Of a stretch of DNA of 64,000 bases, positions 17,879 through 26,181 are shown piece by piece. The notes below the pieces were generated by a model. It was not told where the DNA came from. It saw only the letters and a program-made list of their open reading frames with translations, and ran no database searches. Every line of letters begins with the position of its first letter. Position 1 is the stretch's first letter. The DNA lies in the NCBI GenBank assembly GCA_963715055.1, contig CAVQRB010000013.1, positions 75,190 through 139,189 of the forward strand, in the 5' to 3' direction. Position numbers and translations under genes: made by a program. Source of the stretch: CAVQRB01 sp963715055 (lineage in GTDB: Bacteria; Pseudomonadota; Alphaproteobacteria; Rhodobacterales; Rhodobacteraceae).

Positions 17879-18910
17879 TCATCCGTCGGGGGGTATCCTG
17901 CGCCGATATGCGCTCGGTGTGTTGCCTGTCCAGCGCCGGAAGGCGCGGTGGAAGTTGGCGGCGGAGGTGAAGCCCACGTCCTGCGCGATCTCCTCGATGC
18001 TCTTCTGACCCAACTGGAGGTGGCGGATCGCAAGGTCGCGGCGCAAGGCGTCCTTGATCGCCTGAAACGAGGTGCCATCCGCTTCCAGCCTGCGGATCAG
18101 GGTGCGCGGCGTCAGGTGCATGGCCTGTGCGGCCTCGGACAGGGTGGCGCGGTCCCAGTCTGTCTGGCTCAGATAATTGCGCACCCGCAACGACTGGGTA
18201 TGTTCGCGCGACCGTGTGAAGATCCAGTCCCGCGGCGCGTTTTCGAGGAAGCGATCGAGTTCGGCGGTGCTGCGCAGATGAACCCCGCCCAATCGGTCGA
18301 GGTCGAACGCGATGTATGTTTCGGGGCAGTTGAACCGCACCGTGGTGGGAAAGATGACCGCGTAATCCTGTTCGAAGGCGGGACGCGCAAAGGCGAAGCC
18401 GACCTCCCTTACCGGGACTTCGTGCTTTGCAAGCCAGGACATCAGGCCATGTGCCAGCTTGAGGATCAGCATATGTCCAAAGCGCTGCATCGGTGCCGCG
18501 CCTTGTGGTGTCAGCGCCAGCACCAGAACCTTGCCCGTTTCGGTGAGCGTGAAACGGTAGTCGTCCAGCAAGAGGTTCCAAAAGGTCGAGAAGCGATACA
18601 AGGCGGAGGCCAGCGATGTCGCTTCCCGCACGGAAGTCAGAAGATGCTGCAGGGCGCGCGGCCGGATCGGTCGGCTCCACAGGCCCATCATTTCGTCGCC
18701 TGTTTCCACGGCGGCCCGTTGATAGAGGCAAACGATCTGATCGAGTGTGACGCGGCCCTGCGTCTGGTTCTGCTCCGTGCCCAGATCTGCGTGCTGCAAC
18801 AGGGCGCGATATTGCGGTTCCGAACATAGAGGCCGCAGCGCATCCAGCCAGTCGGCAATGAACTGACGGGAAACCGTTGCATACTGGGACGATGCAGGCA
18901 TTGGTGTCAT
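17879..18910 (-). CDS. AraC family transcriptional regulator (Arabinose_bd-type N-terminus)
   Basis: A 343-residue regulator of the OruR/ArgR-like AraC group. The N-terminal about 200 residues form the Arabinose_bd domain, and the C-terminal about 100 carry the double helix-turn-helix (MHLTPRTLIRRLEADGTSFQ and IEEIAQDVGFTSAANFHRAF). The last helix, FRRWTGNTPSAYRR, is typical. It is transcribed towards the acyl-CoA dehydrogenase 175 bases downstream, a common arrangement for a regulator and its catabolic target. The effector is unknown. Confidence 0.9.
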   Translation of the reverse strand: MTPMPASSQYATVSRQFIADWLDALRPLCSEPQYRALLQHADLGTEQNQTQGRVTLDQIVCLYQRAAVETGDEMMGLWSRPIRPRALQHLLTSVREATSLASALYRFSTFWNLLLDDYRFTLTETGKVLVLALTPQGAAPMQRFGHMLILKLAHGLMSWLAKHEVPVREVGFAFARPAFEQDYAVIFPTTVRFNCPETYIAFDLDRLGGVHLRSTAELDRFLENAPRDWIFTRSREHTQSLRVRNYLSQTDWDRATLSEAAQAMHLTPRTLIRRLEADGTSFQAIKDALRRDLAIRHLQLGQKSIEEIAQDVGFTSAANFHRAFRRWTGNTPSAYRRRIPPDG

Positions 18911-19065
18911 AGGTTTTTCGCTATCACCTAATGGCCGGCCACTGAAGAAGGCATTTGAGTGGAGCGGCCATGGTTCGGAATTCTTGACACAAAGGCCTGC
19001 CGCAAGTGTGACCTTCTAGGCCGGCTTTGAGGGAAGGCCCGGGGTGCGGTCGTGCTGGCCGTGGA

Positions 19066-19404
19066 TCAAGGCGCAGGACCATGCGATCTCTCTCCGAGGA
19101 TAGACGGATCTGCTTTCGGGGCACTGTGCTCGCAGAAATGCAGCGGCGGAACATGGGAAGGCACATGGCGTTCGCGCGCCAGGGTTTTCTGCTCGGCACA
19201 CGACAGGGCATGCAGCGCGTCTTCCGGGTTCAGGCCCTTTGAGCAGGCGCGGTTCCAGATCCGTCTGGCCGAGGCGGGCGACCATGGCAGAACTGCCTCG
19301 GCCAGCCAGCGTCGCAAGGGTTCCGGCAAGGAATCGTAAGCGCGCATCGGTTCCGTGGTGCGACGCTTGCGCCGCAAGCGCGTCATGCCGAGATTGCGGT
19401 TCAT
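19066..19404 (-). CDS. DUF6525 family protein
   Basis: A 112-residue conserved hypothetical protein. The N-terminal half (NRNLGMTRLRRKRR, then MRAYDSLPEPLRRWLAEA and LPWSPASARRIWNRA) matches a small family, which I recall as DUF6525, found in Rhodobacteraceae. No catalytic residues or membrane segments are visible. It is basic at its N-terminus. It starts with an ATG overlapping the stop of the DUF1826 gene (ATGA) and so is the third gene of the COG0523 operon. Function is unknown; co-transcription suggests a role under metal limitation. Confidence 0.65.
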   Translation of the reverse strand: MNRNLGMTRLRRKRRTTEPMRAYDSLPEPLRRWLAEAVLPWSPASARRIWNRACSKGLNPEDALHALSCAEQKTLARERHVPSHVPPLHFCEHSAPKADPSILGERSHGPAP

Positions 19405-20036
19405 GCCGCGTCCTCCGGATCAAAAACCGGATCGAGGACAAGGACCAAGCGGGTCTCGCCCGTGCCTTCGATCGGCGGCGATCTGTGGCGCAGGCCGGAG
19501 GGCGGCGTTTCGGGCCAGAGCGACCCTCGCAGCAGGATCGGTGAGCCGGTAGGCACGGTTAAGATACGCTCCGGGGCAGTGCCGTCAATGGAAATGCCGT
19601 ATTGCGTGCCCGTGCCTCGGTAGGTGCAGACCAGCCGAGCCGTCATGGCGTCGACGTGAAATCGGGCGCATGTATTTGTGGCAATCGCCTGCAGCCGCAG
19701 GCTCAGATGCCGCGCGCCCATCAGATCGGCAAAGACCCCCGCGAGGGCTGTGGCATCATCGATCAGCAGCGCAAGCTCCGGTCGCCGTGGCGTTTGCGCG
19801 CGCGCACACATCTCGGTCAGGGCGGCGCGGACAGCCCTGCGGTGCAGGGTCGCGCGGCCGTTCGGGAGCCTGTCCGGATCGACCCTGTCCAACCATGCGG
19901 ATAACCGCTGGTCGGGCGGCCTGCGCCAGATCGCGGCAGCGCATCCGGACGCACGGAACGCGGCAAGCTCTTCTGGCCGGTCCGTGATCGCAACTCCCAT
20001 GGGCGCATCTTGCGCAATTCTGCCGAGCAGGCTCAT
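19401..20036 (-). CDS. DUF1826 domain-containing protein
   Basis: A 211-residue protein of the DUF1826 family. The C-terminal part has CARFHVDAMTARLVCTYRG followed by GTQYG, a His/Asp arrangement resembling a cupin-like or 2-oxoglutarate oxygenase-like metal site. This family is often found beside COG0523 GTPases in zinc-responsive operons. The ATG at 20036 overlaps the GTPase stop (ATGA), which fixes the start; longer readings of the same frame run antisense-like through the GTPase gene and are rejected. A role in metal homeostasis is inferred from neighbours. Confidence 0.8.
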   Translation of the reverse strand: MSLLGRIAQDAPMGVAITDRPEELAAFRASGCAAAIWRRPPDQRLSAWLDRVDPDRLPNGRATLHRRAVRAALTEMCARAQTPRRPELALLIDDATALAGVFADLMGARHLSLRLQAIATNTCARFHVDAMTARLVCTYRGTGTQYGISIDGTAPERILTVPTGSPILLRGSLWPETPPSGLRHRSPPIEGTGETRLVLVLDPVFDPEDAA

Positions 20037-21244
20037 GCCGTTTGGTCCGCGCGCCGCCAGACCGGGAAGGGATCGGGGTAGTCGGGCAAGCTGTCGGGGC
20101 CGACCGCCTCGGGCTCCGGCACGAGGCAGCCGTCGAGCAGCGCCTTCATGCGGGGCCAGTCGATGCCCGCACCTATGAAGACAAGCTCCTGACGGCGATC
20201 CCCCCAGGGCTCCTGCCAATGGGCCTGCATATAGGATCTGGCGCTTTCGTGATCGGGCCATTTCTCTTTCGGCACTGACGCCCACCATGTCCCGAGCGGC
20301 TTGATGCTGGACAGTGAGCCTGCCAGCGAGAACTCCGCCACCCAGCCAGGTCTCGTGGCAATCCAGAAGTGACCCTTGGCGCGGATCACGCCCGGAAGGT
20401 CTCCGTTCAGTACCGCCATGATCCGCTCCGGGATGAACGGCAGCCTTGCGCGGTAGACGAAAGACGCGAGCCCGTATTCCTCGGTCTCCGGCCTGTGATC
20501 GGCAAAGCCGTAGAGTTCCTTGGCCCACATCGGATGCTCATGCGCCTTCTCGAAATCGAAAAGACCGGTATCGAGGATCGCATCGACAGCCACGTCCGAA
20601 TGATCGGTCTCGATGATCCTTGCATCGGCGTTCAGGCTGCGGATGATCTTGCGGGCCGCATCGACGCGGTCTGGTCCGGCGTCGGTGACATTGTTGAGGA
20701 TCACCACATCGGCAAATTCGATCTGTTCGGTCAGCAGATGTACAAGGGTGCGCTCGTCCGCCTCGCCCATCGTCTCGCCACGGTCGCGCAGGAAATCATG
20801 GCTGGAAAAGTCGCGCAGGAGGTTCACCGCATCGACGACGGTTACCATCGTGTCGAGGCGGGAGACATCGGCGAGGCTGTCCCCATGTTCATCGCGGAAA
20901 TCGAAGGTCGCGGCGACAGGCAAGGGTTCGGATATGCCGGTGGATTCGATGAGCAGGTGATCGAAGCGTCCTTCGCCCGCCAGACGCCTCACCTCGTCGA
21001 GCAGATCGTCGCGTAGTGTGCAGCAGATGCAGCCGTTCGACATCTCCACCAGCGTCTCGTCGGTGCGGGAAAGTTCGGTTTCGGCGCGCACAAGATCCGC
21101 GTCGATGTTCACCTCGGACATGTCATTGACGATCACCGCGACGCGCCGGCCCGCGCGGTTGTTCAGCACGCGATTTAGAAGAGTGGTCTTGCCGGCGCCC
21201 AGAAAGCCGGAAAGCACCGTAACGGGAAGGCGCGTGTCTGACAT
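20033..21244 (-). CDS. zigA: COG0523 family GTP-binding metallochaperone (ZigA-like)
   Basis: A 403-residue G3E-family GTPase (CobW/HypB relatives). The P-loop is SGFLGAGKTTLLNRVL, the metal-binding signature is CICC within EMSNGCICCTLRDDLL, further nucleotide contacts include LLIESTGISEPLP and VVILNN, and a CobW C-terminal domain follows. Members of this subgroup deliver zinc to client enzymes during zinc shortage. It is the first gene of a three-gene operon with DUF1826 and DUF6525. The ATG at 21244 is preceded by AAGGAA. A Zur-like AT-rich palindrome sits 60-80 bases upstream, supporting repression when zinc is sufficient. Confidence 0.88.
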   Translation of the reverse strand: MSDTRLPVTVLSGFLGAGKTTLLNRVLNNRAGRRVAVIVNDMSEVNIDADLVRAETELSRTDETLVEMSNGCICCTLRDDLLDEVRRLAGEGRFDHLLIESTGISEPLPVAATFDFRDEHGDSLADVSRLDTMVTVVDAVNLLRDFSSHDFLRDRGETMGEADERTLVHLLTEQIEFADVVILNNVTDAGPDRVDAARKIIRSLNADARIIETDHSDVAVDAILDTGLFDFEKAHEHPMWAKELYGFADHRPETEEYGLASFVYRARLPFIPERIMAVLNGDLPGVIRAKGHFWIATRPGWVAEFSLAGSLSSIKPLGTWWASVPKEKWPDHESARSYMQAHWQEPWGDRRQELVFIGAGIDWPRMKALLDGCLVPEPEAVGPDSLPDYPDPFPVWRRADQTA

Positions 21245-21306
21245 AAGAAGTTCCTTTCGGGAGTTTGCTTTTCACGTCACCGGTCGGGTTACTGGTCCTC
21301 TTGAAT

Positions 21307-21324
21307 TAATATGTTATATCATTA
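21307..21324. promoter_or_regulatory. Candidate Zur operator upstream of the zigA-like gene
   Basis: TAATATGTTATATCATTA is an imperfect AT-rich palindrome in otherwise GC-rich DNA. It resembles the GTTATA-type half-sites of alphaproteobacterial Zur boxes and is placed 63 bases before the start of a COG0523 gene. The remaining bases between 21245 and 21590 hold no gene that I can support. Confidence 0.5.
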
Positions 21325-21589
21325 CGTAAATCAAGTATCAGCCTTCGCTGAGGCGCAACTCCGCCCTGCCACCTGGACTGCACAGGAACAAAGATTTGGC
21401 GATTGGTCCTGACCGGGTTCAGGCCCGCGCCGAAGCCGTGCACCAAGCCGGGAATTGTCCGAAGTGCCCCGCGCTGCGCCTTCGGTGACATGGGCGGTTG
21501 ACGCGCTGAGGCCCGCATGGAGGCAGCGGGGGCAGGAGCGGCCGCATGTCAGATCTTCGATGCGGATATTGCGTCGTCAAATGGGCGGT

Positions 21590-22306
21590 TCAAGCAAACT
21601 CCAGCCGGGTTGGTCCCAACTTGAACTCAAGGGATACTTTCGGGTGTTCACGCCGCACTTGTGTTCTGCCCGGCCTTAGAAACAGGTGCCATGTCTGGAA
21701 CTGCGTTGGGTCGGGATCGCAAAAAGCCCGGCAGGTAAGTACCGCGATATTCGGCAGACCGTCCGGGTGACGGGCAGAGGCGTAGCGGATCAACTCGCAA
21801 CCTTCCTTGCGAACGCGGTCCGCGAAATCAAGGCAAGCACTGTAGTCCGCGGGATCGGTCCAGAGCGCTTCGTCGCGTGACATGGGCGGTTCGGTGAGGT
21901 CAATGGCTGCCGGTACGCGAACCGCTACACTGAAGGCCGTGTAGGTTCCCGGCGCCTTTGGCAATGGGGTGTCGGGCGAGCCTTCGAAGAAGATCTTCCT
22001 CTGCCAGACGGTCTCGGCGACAGCCGTGATGGGATCCTCCGCGCCGTAGAACACGCCAGCAGTTTCGCCTTTCCTGCGAAAGCGGGAATCCCAAGGGTAT
22101 CTTCCGTACCGAAAAGGCGTGCTGAGCAGATAATGTAGATGCTGGCACTCGGGTGGCACCGGAGGCTTTGTGGTTTCCAGGATGTGTTCGAGGAGTTCCT
22201 GCTCTTCGCCACTGTCGACGAGCTTCGTCGTCGACACGATGTGTTGCGCTTCCACGAGGCGCCAGACTGTGTTTGCGTAGGGCTTATAGGGGAGCTCTGG
22301 CGGCAT
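21590..22306 (-). CDS. RES domain-containing toxin
   Basis: A 238-residue RES-family protein. The name-giving Arg, Glu and Ser positions lie in WDSRFRRKGETAGVFYGAED and in a central acidic segment. Characterised RES toxins degrade NAD+ and arrest growth. It starts inside the end of the upstream Xre-type gene (23-base overlap), the standard order antitoxin then toxin. Length is usual for the family. Together they form a type II toxin-antitoxin module. Confidence 0.85.
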   Translation of the reverse strand: MPPELPYKPYANTVWRLVEAQHIVSTTKLVDSGEEQELLEHILETTKPPVPPECQHLHYLLSTPFRYGRYPWDSRFRRKGETAGVFYGAEDPITAVAETVWQRKIFFEGSPDTPLPKAPGTYTAFSVAVRVPAAIDLTEPPMSRDEALWTDPADYSACLDFADRVRKEGCELIRYASARHPDGLPNIAVLTCRAFCDPDPTQFQTWHLFLRPGRTQVRREHPKVSLEFKLGPTRLEFA

Positions 22307-22655
22307 CGAGATAGTTCATGACTCGCACGAGGCCCTGGGCTGATTTCACTTCGTCCTTCGGGGTCGCATTGAGATGCGTATTCCGGTTGGCCATCCAGGC
22401 CTTCATCGATGTACCGTCACCGTGGACAATCGCATCCAGCGAACGAAACACGCGCACCAGACATGCTGCCAGTTCAAAAGGTTTGCCGCTCAGCCTGTAC
22501 TGTCCATCGTTGAGGCGCGATACCGAAGAGGGACTGACGCCGATGACGGTAGCAAGTTCGGCGCCCGACAGGCCCAGTGCCTGAGACGCTCGAAAAACCG
22601 CCTTGCCCAAGATCATGCCGGAAGCTGTCTGGGGGGATGCATTCGGATGAGTCAT
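22284..22655 (-). CDS. MbcA/ParS/Xre family antitoxin (DUF2384)
   Basis: A 123-residue antitoxin. An N-terminal Xre-like helix-turn-helix (GLSGAELATVIGVSPSSVSR) is followed by a C-terminal MbcA/ParS toxin-binding domain ending in a short alpha-helical segment (GLVRVMNYLDAARAPL). It should bind its own promoter and neutralise the RES toxin that overlaps its 3' end. The ATG at 22655 is preferred over a longer reading to 22709, because the family N-terminus starts here. Confidence 0.82.
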   Translation of the reverse strand: MTHPNASPQTASGMILGKAVFRASQALGLSGAELATVIGVSPSSVSRLNDGQYRLSGKPFELAACLVRVFRSLDAIVHGDGTSMKAWMANRNTHLNATPKDEVKSAQGLVRVMNYLDAARAPL

Positions 22656-22852
22656 CGCTATATGCCTTTCGTGTGAAATATAAATAGCATCAACTTTCCA
22701 CAGATACAAGTGTCACCTGGGGGCTCTCTTCCCACCCGTCGGCATGCTTCGATGCCTGCGACGCCGGTAAGCCATGAGTTGGATTGCGCCTCCAAGACCG
22801 GGCTGTGGCGGGGTAATTGCACTCATCCACGACCTGAAGGCGAAGCTCATGC

Positions 22853-23272
22853 TCAGCTATTCGCAGATGACATTGGAAGGGCGATATCGGCCAGTGTCGA
22901 ACGATCCAGATCGGCCAGGAAAGCTGTTTCAGCCGATCGCAGCCGGGCTTTCAGGCGGCATCTGCCGTCGAGCGAACAGGTATTGGTCTCGGTCTGGAAA
23001 CACTCGACCAGCGGTTGGTCTTCCTCGAGAAGTCGTACCAGATCGCCCAAACGGATCTCTCCCGCGGGCCGCGCCAATACCGCGCCACCCCCACCGCCGC
23101 GGCGTGTCTCCACGATCCCGCCGCGCGACAGGCGTTGCATGATCTTGCTCAGATGGTTGCGCGACAGGCTGAATTCCAATGCCAGTTCCGCCGTCGAGAA
23201 GGCGCGGTCCTGGGCGGTGGCCATGCGCATCAGCATGCGCAGGCCGTAATCGGTAAAGGACGTAAGGCGCAA
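22853..23272 (-). CDS. nsrR: Rrf2 family nitric-oxide-sensing repressor NsrR
   Basis: A 139-residue Rrf2 protein. The N-terminus reads (M)RLTSFTDYGLRMLMRMA, as in NsrR, with a winged helix-turn-helix (STAELALEFSLSRNHLSKIM). Three cysteines spaced C-x7-C-x5-C (ECFQTETNTC, then RC) match the iron-sulfur ligands of NsrR. NO destroys the cluster and relieves repression. The start is a TTG at 23272 preceded by AAGGGAGA; the nearest longer reading to 23374 would add residues unlike the family. It is divergent from nnrS/nnrU, with a palindromic operator in between. Confidence 0.88.
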   Translation of the reverse strand: MRLTSFTDYGLRMLMRMATAQDRAFSTAELALEFSLSRNHLSKIMQRLSRGGIVETRRGGGGGAVLARPAGEIRLGDLVRLLEEDQPLVECFQTETNTCSLDGRCRLKARLRSAETAFLADLDRSTLADIALPMSSANS

Positions 23273-23295
23273 ACTCTGTCTCCCTTGTCTAAATG

Positions 23296-23310
23296 GGTAT
23301 TTACAATACC
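23296..23310. promoter_or_regulatory. NsrR-type operator
   Basis: GGTATTTACAATACC, a perfect 6-base inverted repeat around 3 bases, lies 24 bases upstream of the nsrR start and ahead of the rightward nnrS unit. Sequence and place fit an NsrR/Rrf2 operator serving both directions. Confidence 0.65.
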
Positions 23311-23358
23311 TATTAATGAATTTAAGTCTTGATGCAACGAAAAATGCCTCAGGAGGCC

Positions 23359-23760
23359 ATGATGGCCGGAACACAGTCAGAGCAACCGAGACTCCCGCCC
23401 GCGAGACCTGAAGGAACGCAGGCGTTCATGGATCCGACAGGTTTCTGCGTCACGGCGCTGGCGCAACTCGTGCATGGGTTTCGTCGCAAAATCCGAACGG
23501 ATGCCTTTCTTTGGCCTGCATTTACCGGATGCATAGCCGGTTGGACGTTAAATCCGGAACGCATGGTGTCCTTCTGGCCACTGGCGGAGGCGCTGACGCC
23601 AGTGGTGACACCCGTGCCACTGATTGGCCGCCGAGTTGAGGGGGTTCCATCTCGGCCGCTGGTTCAAGCGAAGCCTGGCGGCGCTCGCCACACGATCCAT
23701 GGCCAACGGTGTCGGTATGTGTTCCGCTCGCGCCACCGCGAGCTATCCCCAACCGGATAA
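23359..23760 (+). CDS. Hypothetical protein between the NsrR operator and nnrS
   Basis: An open frame of 133 codons starting MMAGTQSEQPRLP. Its best support is a strong AGGAGG just before the ATG and its place directly behind the NsrR operator. I do not recognise the sequence, and codon use is less GC-biased at third positions than in the neighbours. A second frame from 23624 (TTG) to 23812, ending ...NIPLGRILTDMGIQAS right before nnrS, looks equally protein-like. The true gene could be frameshifted from one into the other around 23620. It may also be a decayed gene. Confidence 0.35.
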   Translation: MMAGTQSEQPRLPPARPEGTQAFMDPTGFCVTALAQLVHGFRRKIRTDAFLWPAFTGCIAGWTLNPERMVSFWPLAEALTPVVTPVPLIGRRVEGVPSRPLVQAKPGGARHTIHGQRCRYVFRSRHRELSPTG

Positions 23761-23817
23761 TATCCCCTTGGGCAGAATCCTGACCGACATGGGAATACAA
23801 GCTTCAAGGTAATGAAT

Positions 23818-25029
23818 ATGAGCAGCACGGCAGAACAAATGCGCGCATGGCAAGGTCCGGCGCTTTTCACCTACGGCTTTCGCCCGTTCTTCCTCGGGGC
23901 TGCGGTCTGGGCCGTGCTGATCATGCTGCTCTGGGTGCCGATGATGTCTGGCGCGGTGACGCTGCCGACTGCATTCGACCCGGTGTCATGGCATGCGCAT
24001 GAGTTTCTGTTCGGATATCTCTCCGCCGTGGTCGCGGGGTTTCTGCTTACCGCGGTGCCGAACTGGACCGGGCGGATGCCGATTGTGGGGTGGCCGCTCG
24101 CAGCGCTCTTCGCGCTCTGGCTCATGGGGCGGACCGCGGTAAGTTTCTCACTCTTCCTGCCGCCCTTTCTGGTGGCGGTCGCTGATCTCGCTCTTCCGCT
24201 CGCGCTTTGCCTCGTGCTTGCGCGGGAGATCGTCGCGGGCAAGAACTGGCGAAACCTGATCGTCCTGGCCATGCTTGCCGTGTTCATGCTCGCCAACGGG
24301 TTGTTCCACTGGGAGGCGTCCATGGGGGCACAGGCCGCCCAGGGGCATGGTCTGCGCCTGGGCCTTGGCGCAGGGGTGATGATGATCGCCGTGATCGGCG
24401 GGCGGATCGTGCCGTCCTTCACCCGCAACTGGCTGGTCCAGAAGGGCGGCGGGCGCTTGCCGGTGCCGCCGATGCAGACCTTCGACAAGGTGGCTCTTCT
24501 TGTCTTGCTGGCGGCGCTCCTGCTTTGGGTCTTCTGGCCTGACCATCCTGCAACGGGCAGCGCGCTTCTACTGGCAGGGCTTGCGCATGGCGTGCGGCTG
24601 GTGCGGTGGGCGGGATATCGGACAGCAGCGGAGCCTCTGCTTGCCATTCTGCATCTGGCTTATGCCCTTGTGCCACTCGGCGCGCTGGCGATCGGGGCGG
24701 ATGTGCTCTGGCCCGGCACCTTCGGGGCTGCGGCGGCGCAGCACCTCTGGATGGCTGGCGCGATCGGTTTGATGACATTGGCTGTGATGACGCGGGCCAC
24801 TCTGGGGCATACTGGCTGGCCCCTTCACGCGGGCAGCGGAACCGTCGGCATATACGTCGCTGTGGCGGTGGCGGTTCTGGCACGGGTGGCGGCAGGCGTC
24901 TGGCCGTCGGAGGCGGGCTGGTTGCATATGATCGCCGGTCTCGGCTGGATCGCAGGCTTTGGCGGGTTTGTCCTCGCGTATGGTCCCTTGCTGTTGCGCC
25001 TCCCGCCGGACAAGCGGCGCGCGGGCTAG
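23818..25029 (+). CDS. nnrS: NnrS family protein
   Basis: A 403-residue haem- and copper-containing membrane protein family with about 12 hydrophobic segments, linked to tolerance of nitrosative stress during denitrification. The N-terminal signature ALFTYGFRPFFLGAAVWA and the WHAHEFLFGYLSAVVAGF segment with its His residues are diagnostic. The ATG at 23818 is chosen because AAGG lies 8 bases upstream; the ATG at 23812 is too close to it. The gene lies downstream of the NsrR operator and 8 bases before nnrU. Confidence 0.93.
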   Translation: MSSTAEQMRAWQGPALFTYGFRPFFLGAAVWAVLIMLLWVPMMSGAVTLPTAFDPVSWHAHEFLFGYLSAVVAGFLLTAVPNWTGRMPIVGWPLAALFALWLMGRTAVSFSLFLPPFLVAVADLALPLALCLVLAREIVAGKNWRNLIVLAMLAVFMLANGLFHWEASMGAQAAQGHGLRLGLGAGVMMIAVIGGRIVPSFTRNWLVQKGGGRLPVPPMQTFDKVALLVLLAALLLWVFWPDHPATGSALLLAGLAHGVRLVRWAGYRTAAEPLLAILHLAYALVPLGALAIGADVLWPGTFGAAAAQHLWMAGAIGLMTLAVMTRATLGHTGWPLHAGSGTVGIYVAVAVAVLARVAAGVWPSEAGWLHMIAGLGWIAGFGGFVLAYGPLLLRLPPDKRRAG

Positions 25030-25037
25030 GCCGCGCC

Positions 25038-25706
25038 ATGGCCTGGCTCGAATTCGCCGCGGCCTGGGGGGTCTTCTTCGCCACCCACTCGTTGCCGCTG
25101 CGCCCGCCACTGCGCCCCTGGCTTCAGGCGAGGCTGGGGCCGCGTGGCTTCATCTATGGGTACTCGCTCCTGTCTCTGACCGTGCTCGGCTGGTTGATCG
25201 GTGCCGCGGGGCGCGCTCCTTTTGTACCATTGTGGGCCTGGGCGCCCTGGCAGGCCCAAGTGCCGCTGGTGGTGATGCTGCCTGTCTGCCTGATCCTTGC
25301 CCTTGCCATCGGCCGGCCAAACCCTTTTTCCTTTGGCGGTGCGCGGTCACATGCATTCAATCCGGCGCGCGCCGGGATCGTGCGGGTTACGCGGCACCCG
25401 CTTCTTCTGGCGCTGTCGCTCTGGGCATTGGCGCATCTTGTTCCCAACGGAGATCTGGCGCACGTGATCCTGTTTGGCGTTTTCGCAGCCTTCGCAGCCT
25501 TCGGCGGGCGTCTGGTTGACAAGCGACGCCAGCGCGAAATGGGAGCGGCGTGGCAAAGGCAATACAGCGAGGTCATGTCCGGCATCGGGACCGCAAGACC
25601 GGAAGCCTGGGGGTCTGTCTGTCTGCGCCTTGGGCTGGGCGTCGCCCTCTACGCGGGCCTGATCTGGCTGCATCCATGGCTCTTTGGCGTGAACCCCCTG
25701 GGGTGA
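25038..25706 (+). CDS. nnrU: NnrU family protein
   Basis: A 222-residue membrane protein with about 6 hydrophobic segments. It has the NnrU hallmarks: an N-terminal FFATHSLP, then SHAFNPARAGIVRVTRHPLL, where the R-x-T-R-H-P motif is shared with isoprenylcysteine-methyltransferase-like NnrU proteins. NnrU is needed for, or linked to, nitrite and NO metabolism, but its biochemical activity is not established. It starts 8 bases after nnrS and is surely in the same transcript. Confidence 0.88.
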   Translation: MAWLEFAAAWGVFFATHSLPLRPPLRPWLQARLGPRGFIYGYSLLSLTVLGWLIGAAGRAPFVPLWAWAPWQAQVPLVVMLPVCLILALAIGRPNPFSFGGARSHAFNPARAGIVRVTRHPLLLALSLWALAHLVPNGDLAHVILFGVFAAFAAFGGRLVDKRRQREMGAAWQRQYSEVMSGIGTARPEAWGSVCLRLGLGVALYAGLIWLHPWLFGVNPLG

Positions 25707-25812
25707 AATACCAAAGGCTACGACGTTTTTCGAAGGGAAATGTTCCGCACCCGAAAGCGCTCTCGCGGTCGCCAAACGGCCAATCAGGGCGCCCGGAAAT
25801 TTTCCCGCGCGT

Positions 25813-25826
25813 TTGTGCCAGATCAA
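25813..25826. promoter_or_regulatory. CRP/FNR-family box upstream of the DUF6455 pair
   Basis: TTGTGCCAGATCAA combines an NnrR/Dnr-like left half (TTGTG) with an FNR right half (ATCAA). It lies 61 bases before the first DUF6455 gene, a usual activator distance. Confidence 0.55.
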
Positions 25827-25887
25827 GGAATTCGCCTTCGCCGCGGATAAACTGACCTCATGTACCACACGGGAGGAGTGTCGTATC

Positions 25888-26181
25888 ATGTCATCAAGCC
25901 TGCTCGAAACAACGATCGAAGCCTTTGAGGAACGCATGGCGCTCAGGCGCAGGATGTTGCGCCTCGCGGGTGTCACGCTGCCCAGCCGGAATATTCCTGA
26001 AAACATCGAAGACGAAATCCGCGACAGCATTTTCAAATGTGATGACTGCGCGAGCGGCGAGGAATGCGCAGCCTGGCTCGCTGCGGCGAAGCCCGGAACG
26101 CCTCCGGCCGCGTTCTGCCCCAATCGCGACGCCATCCTGCGTCTCAAGGCGGAAGGCTATGCATCGGAGGCGGCCAAATGA
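25888..26181 (+). CDS. DUF6455 family protein (first copy)
   Basis: A 97-residue soluble protein with the DUF6455 pattern: a helical N-terminus, then CDDCASGEECAAWL and a later FCPNRD, giving four conserved cysteines that could bind metal or an iron-sulfur centre. The function of the family is unknown. The start is supported by GGAGGAG. It overlaps the ATG of a second DUF6455 gene by four bases. A CRP/FNR-type box 61 bases upstream and the surrounding nitrogen-oxide genes suggest use under low oxygen or nitrosative conditions. Confidence 0.75.
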   Translation: MSSSLLETTIEAFEERMALRRRMLRLAGVTLPSRNIPENIEDEIRDSIFKCDDCASGEECAAWLAAAKPGTPPAAFCPNRDAILRLKAEGYASEAAK

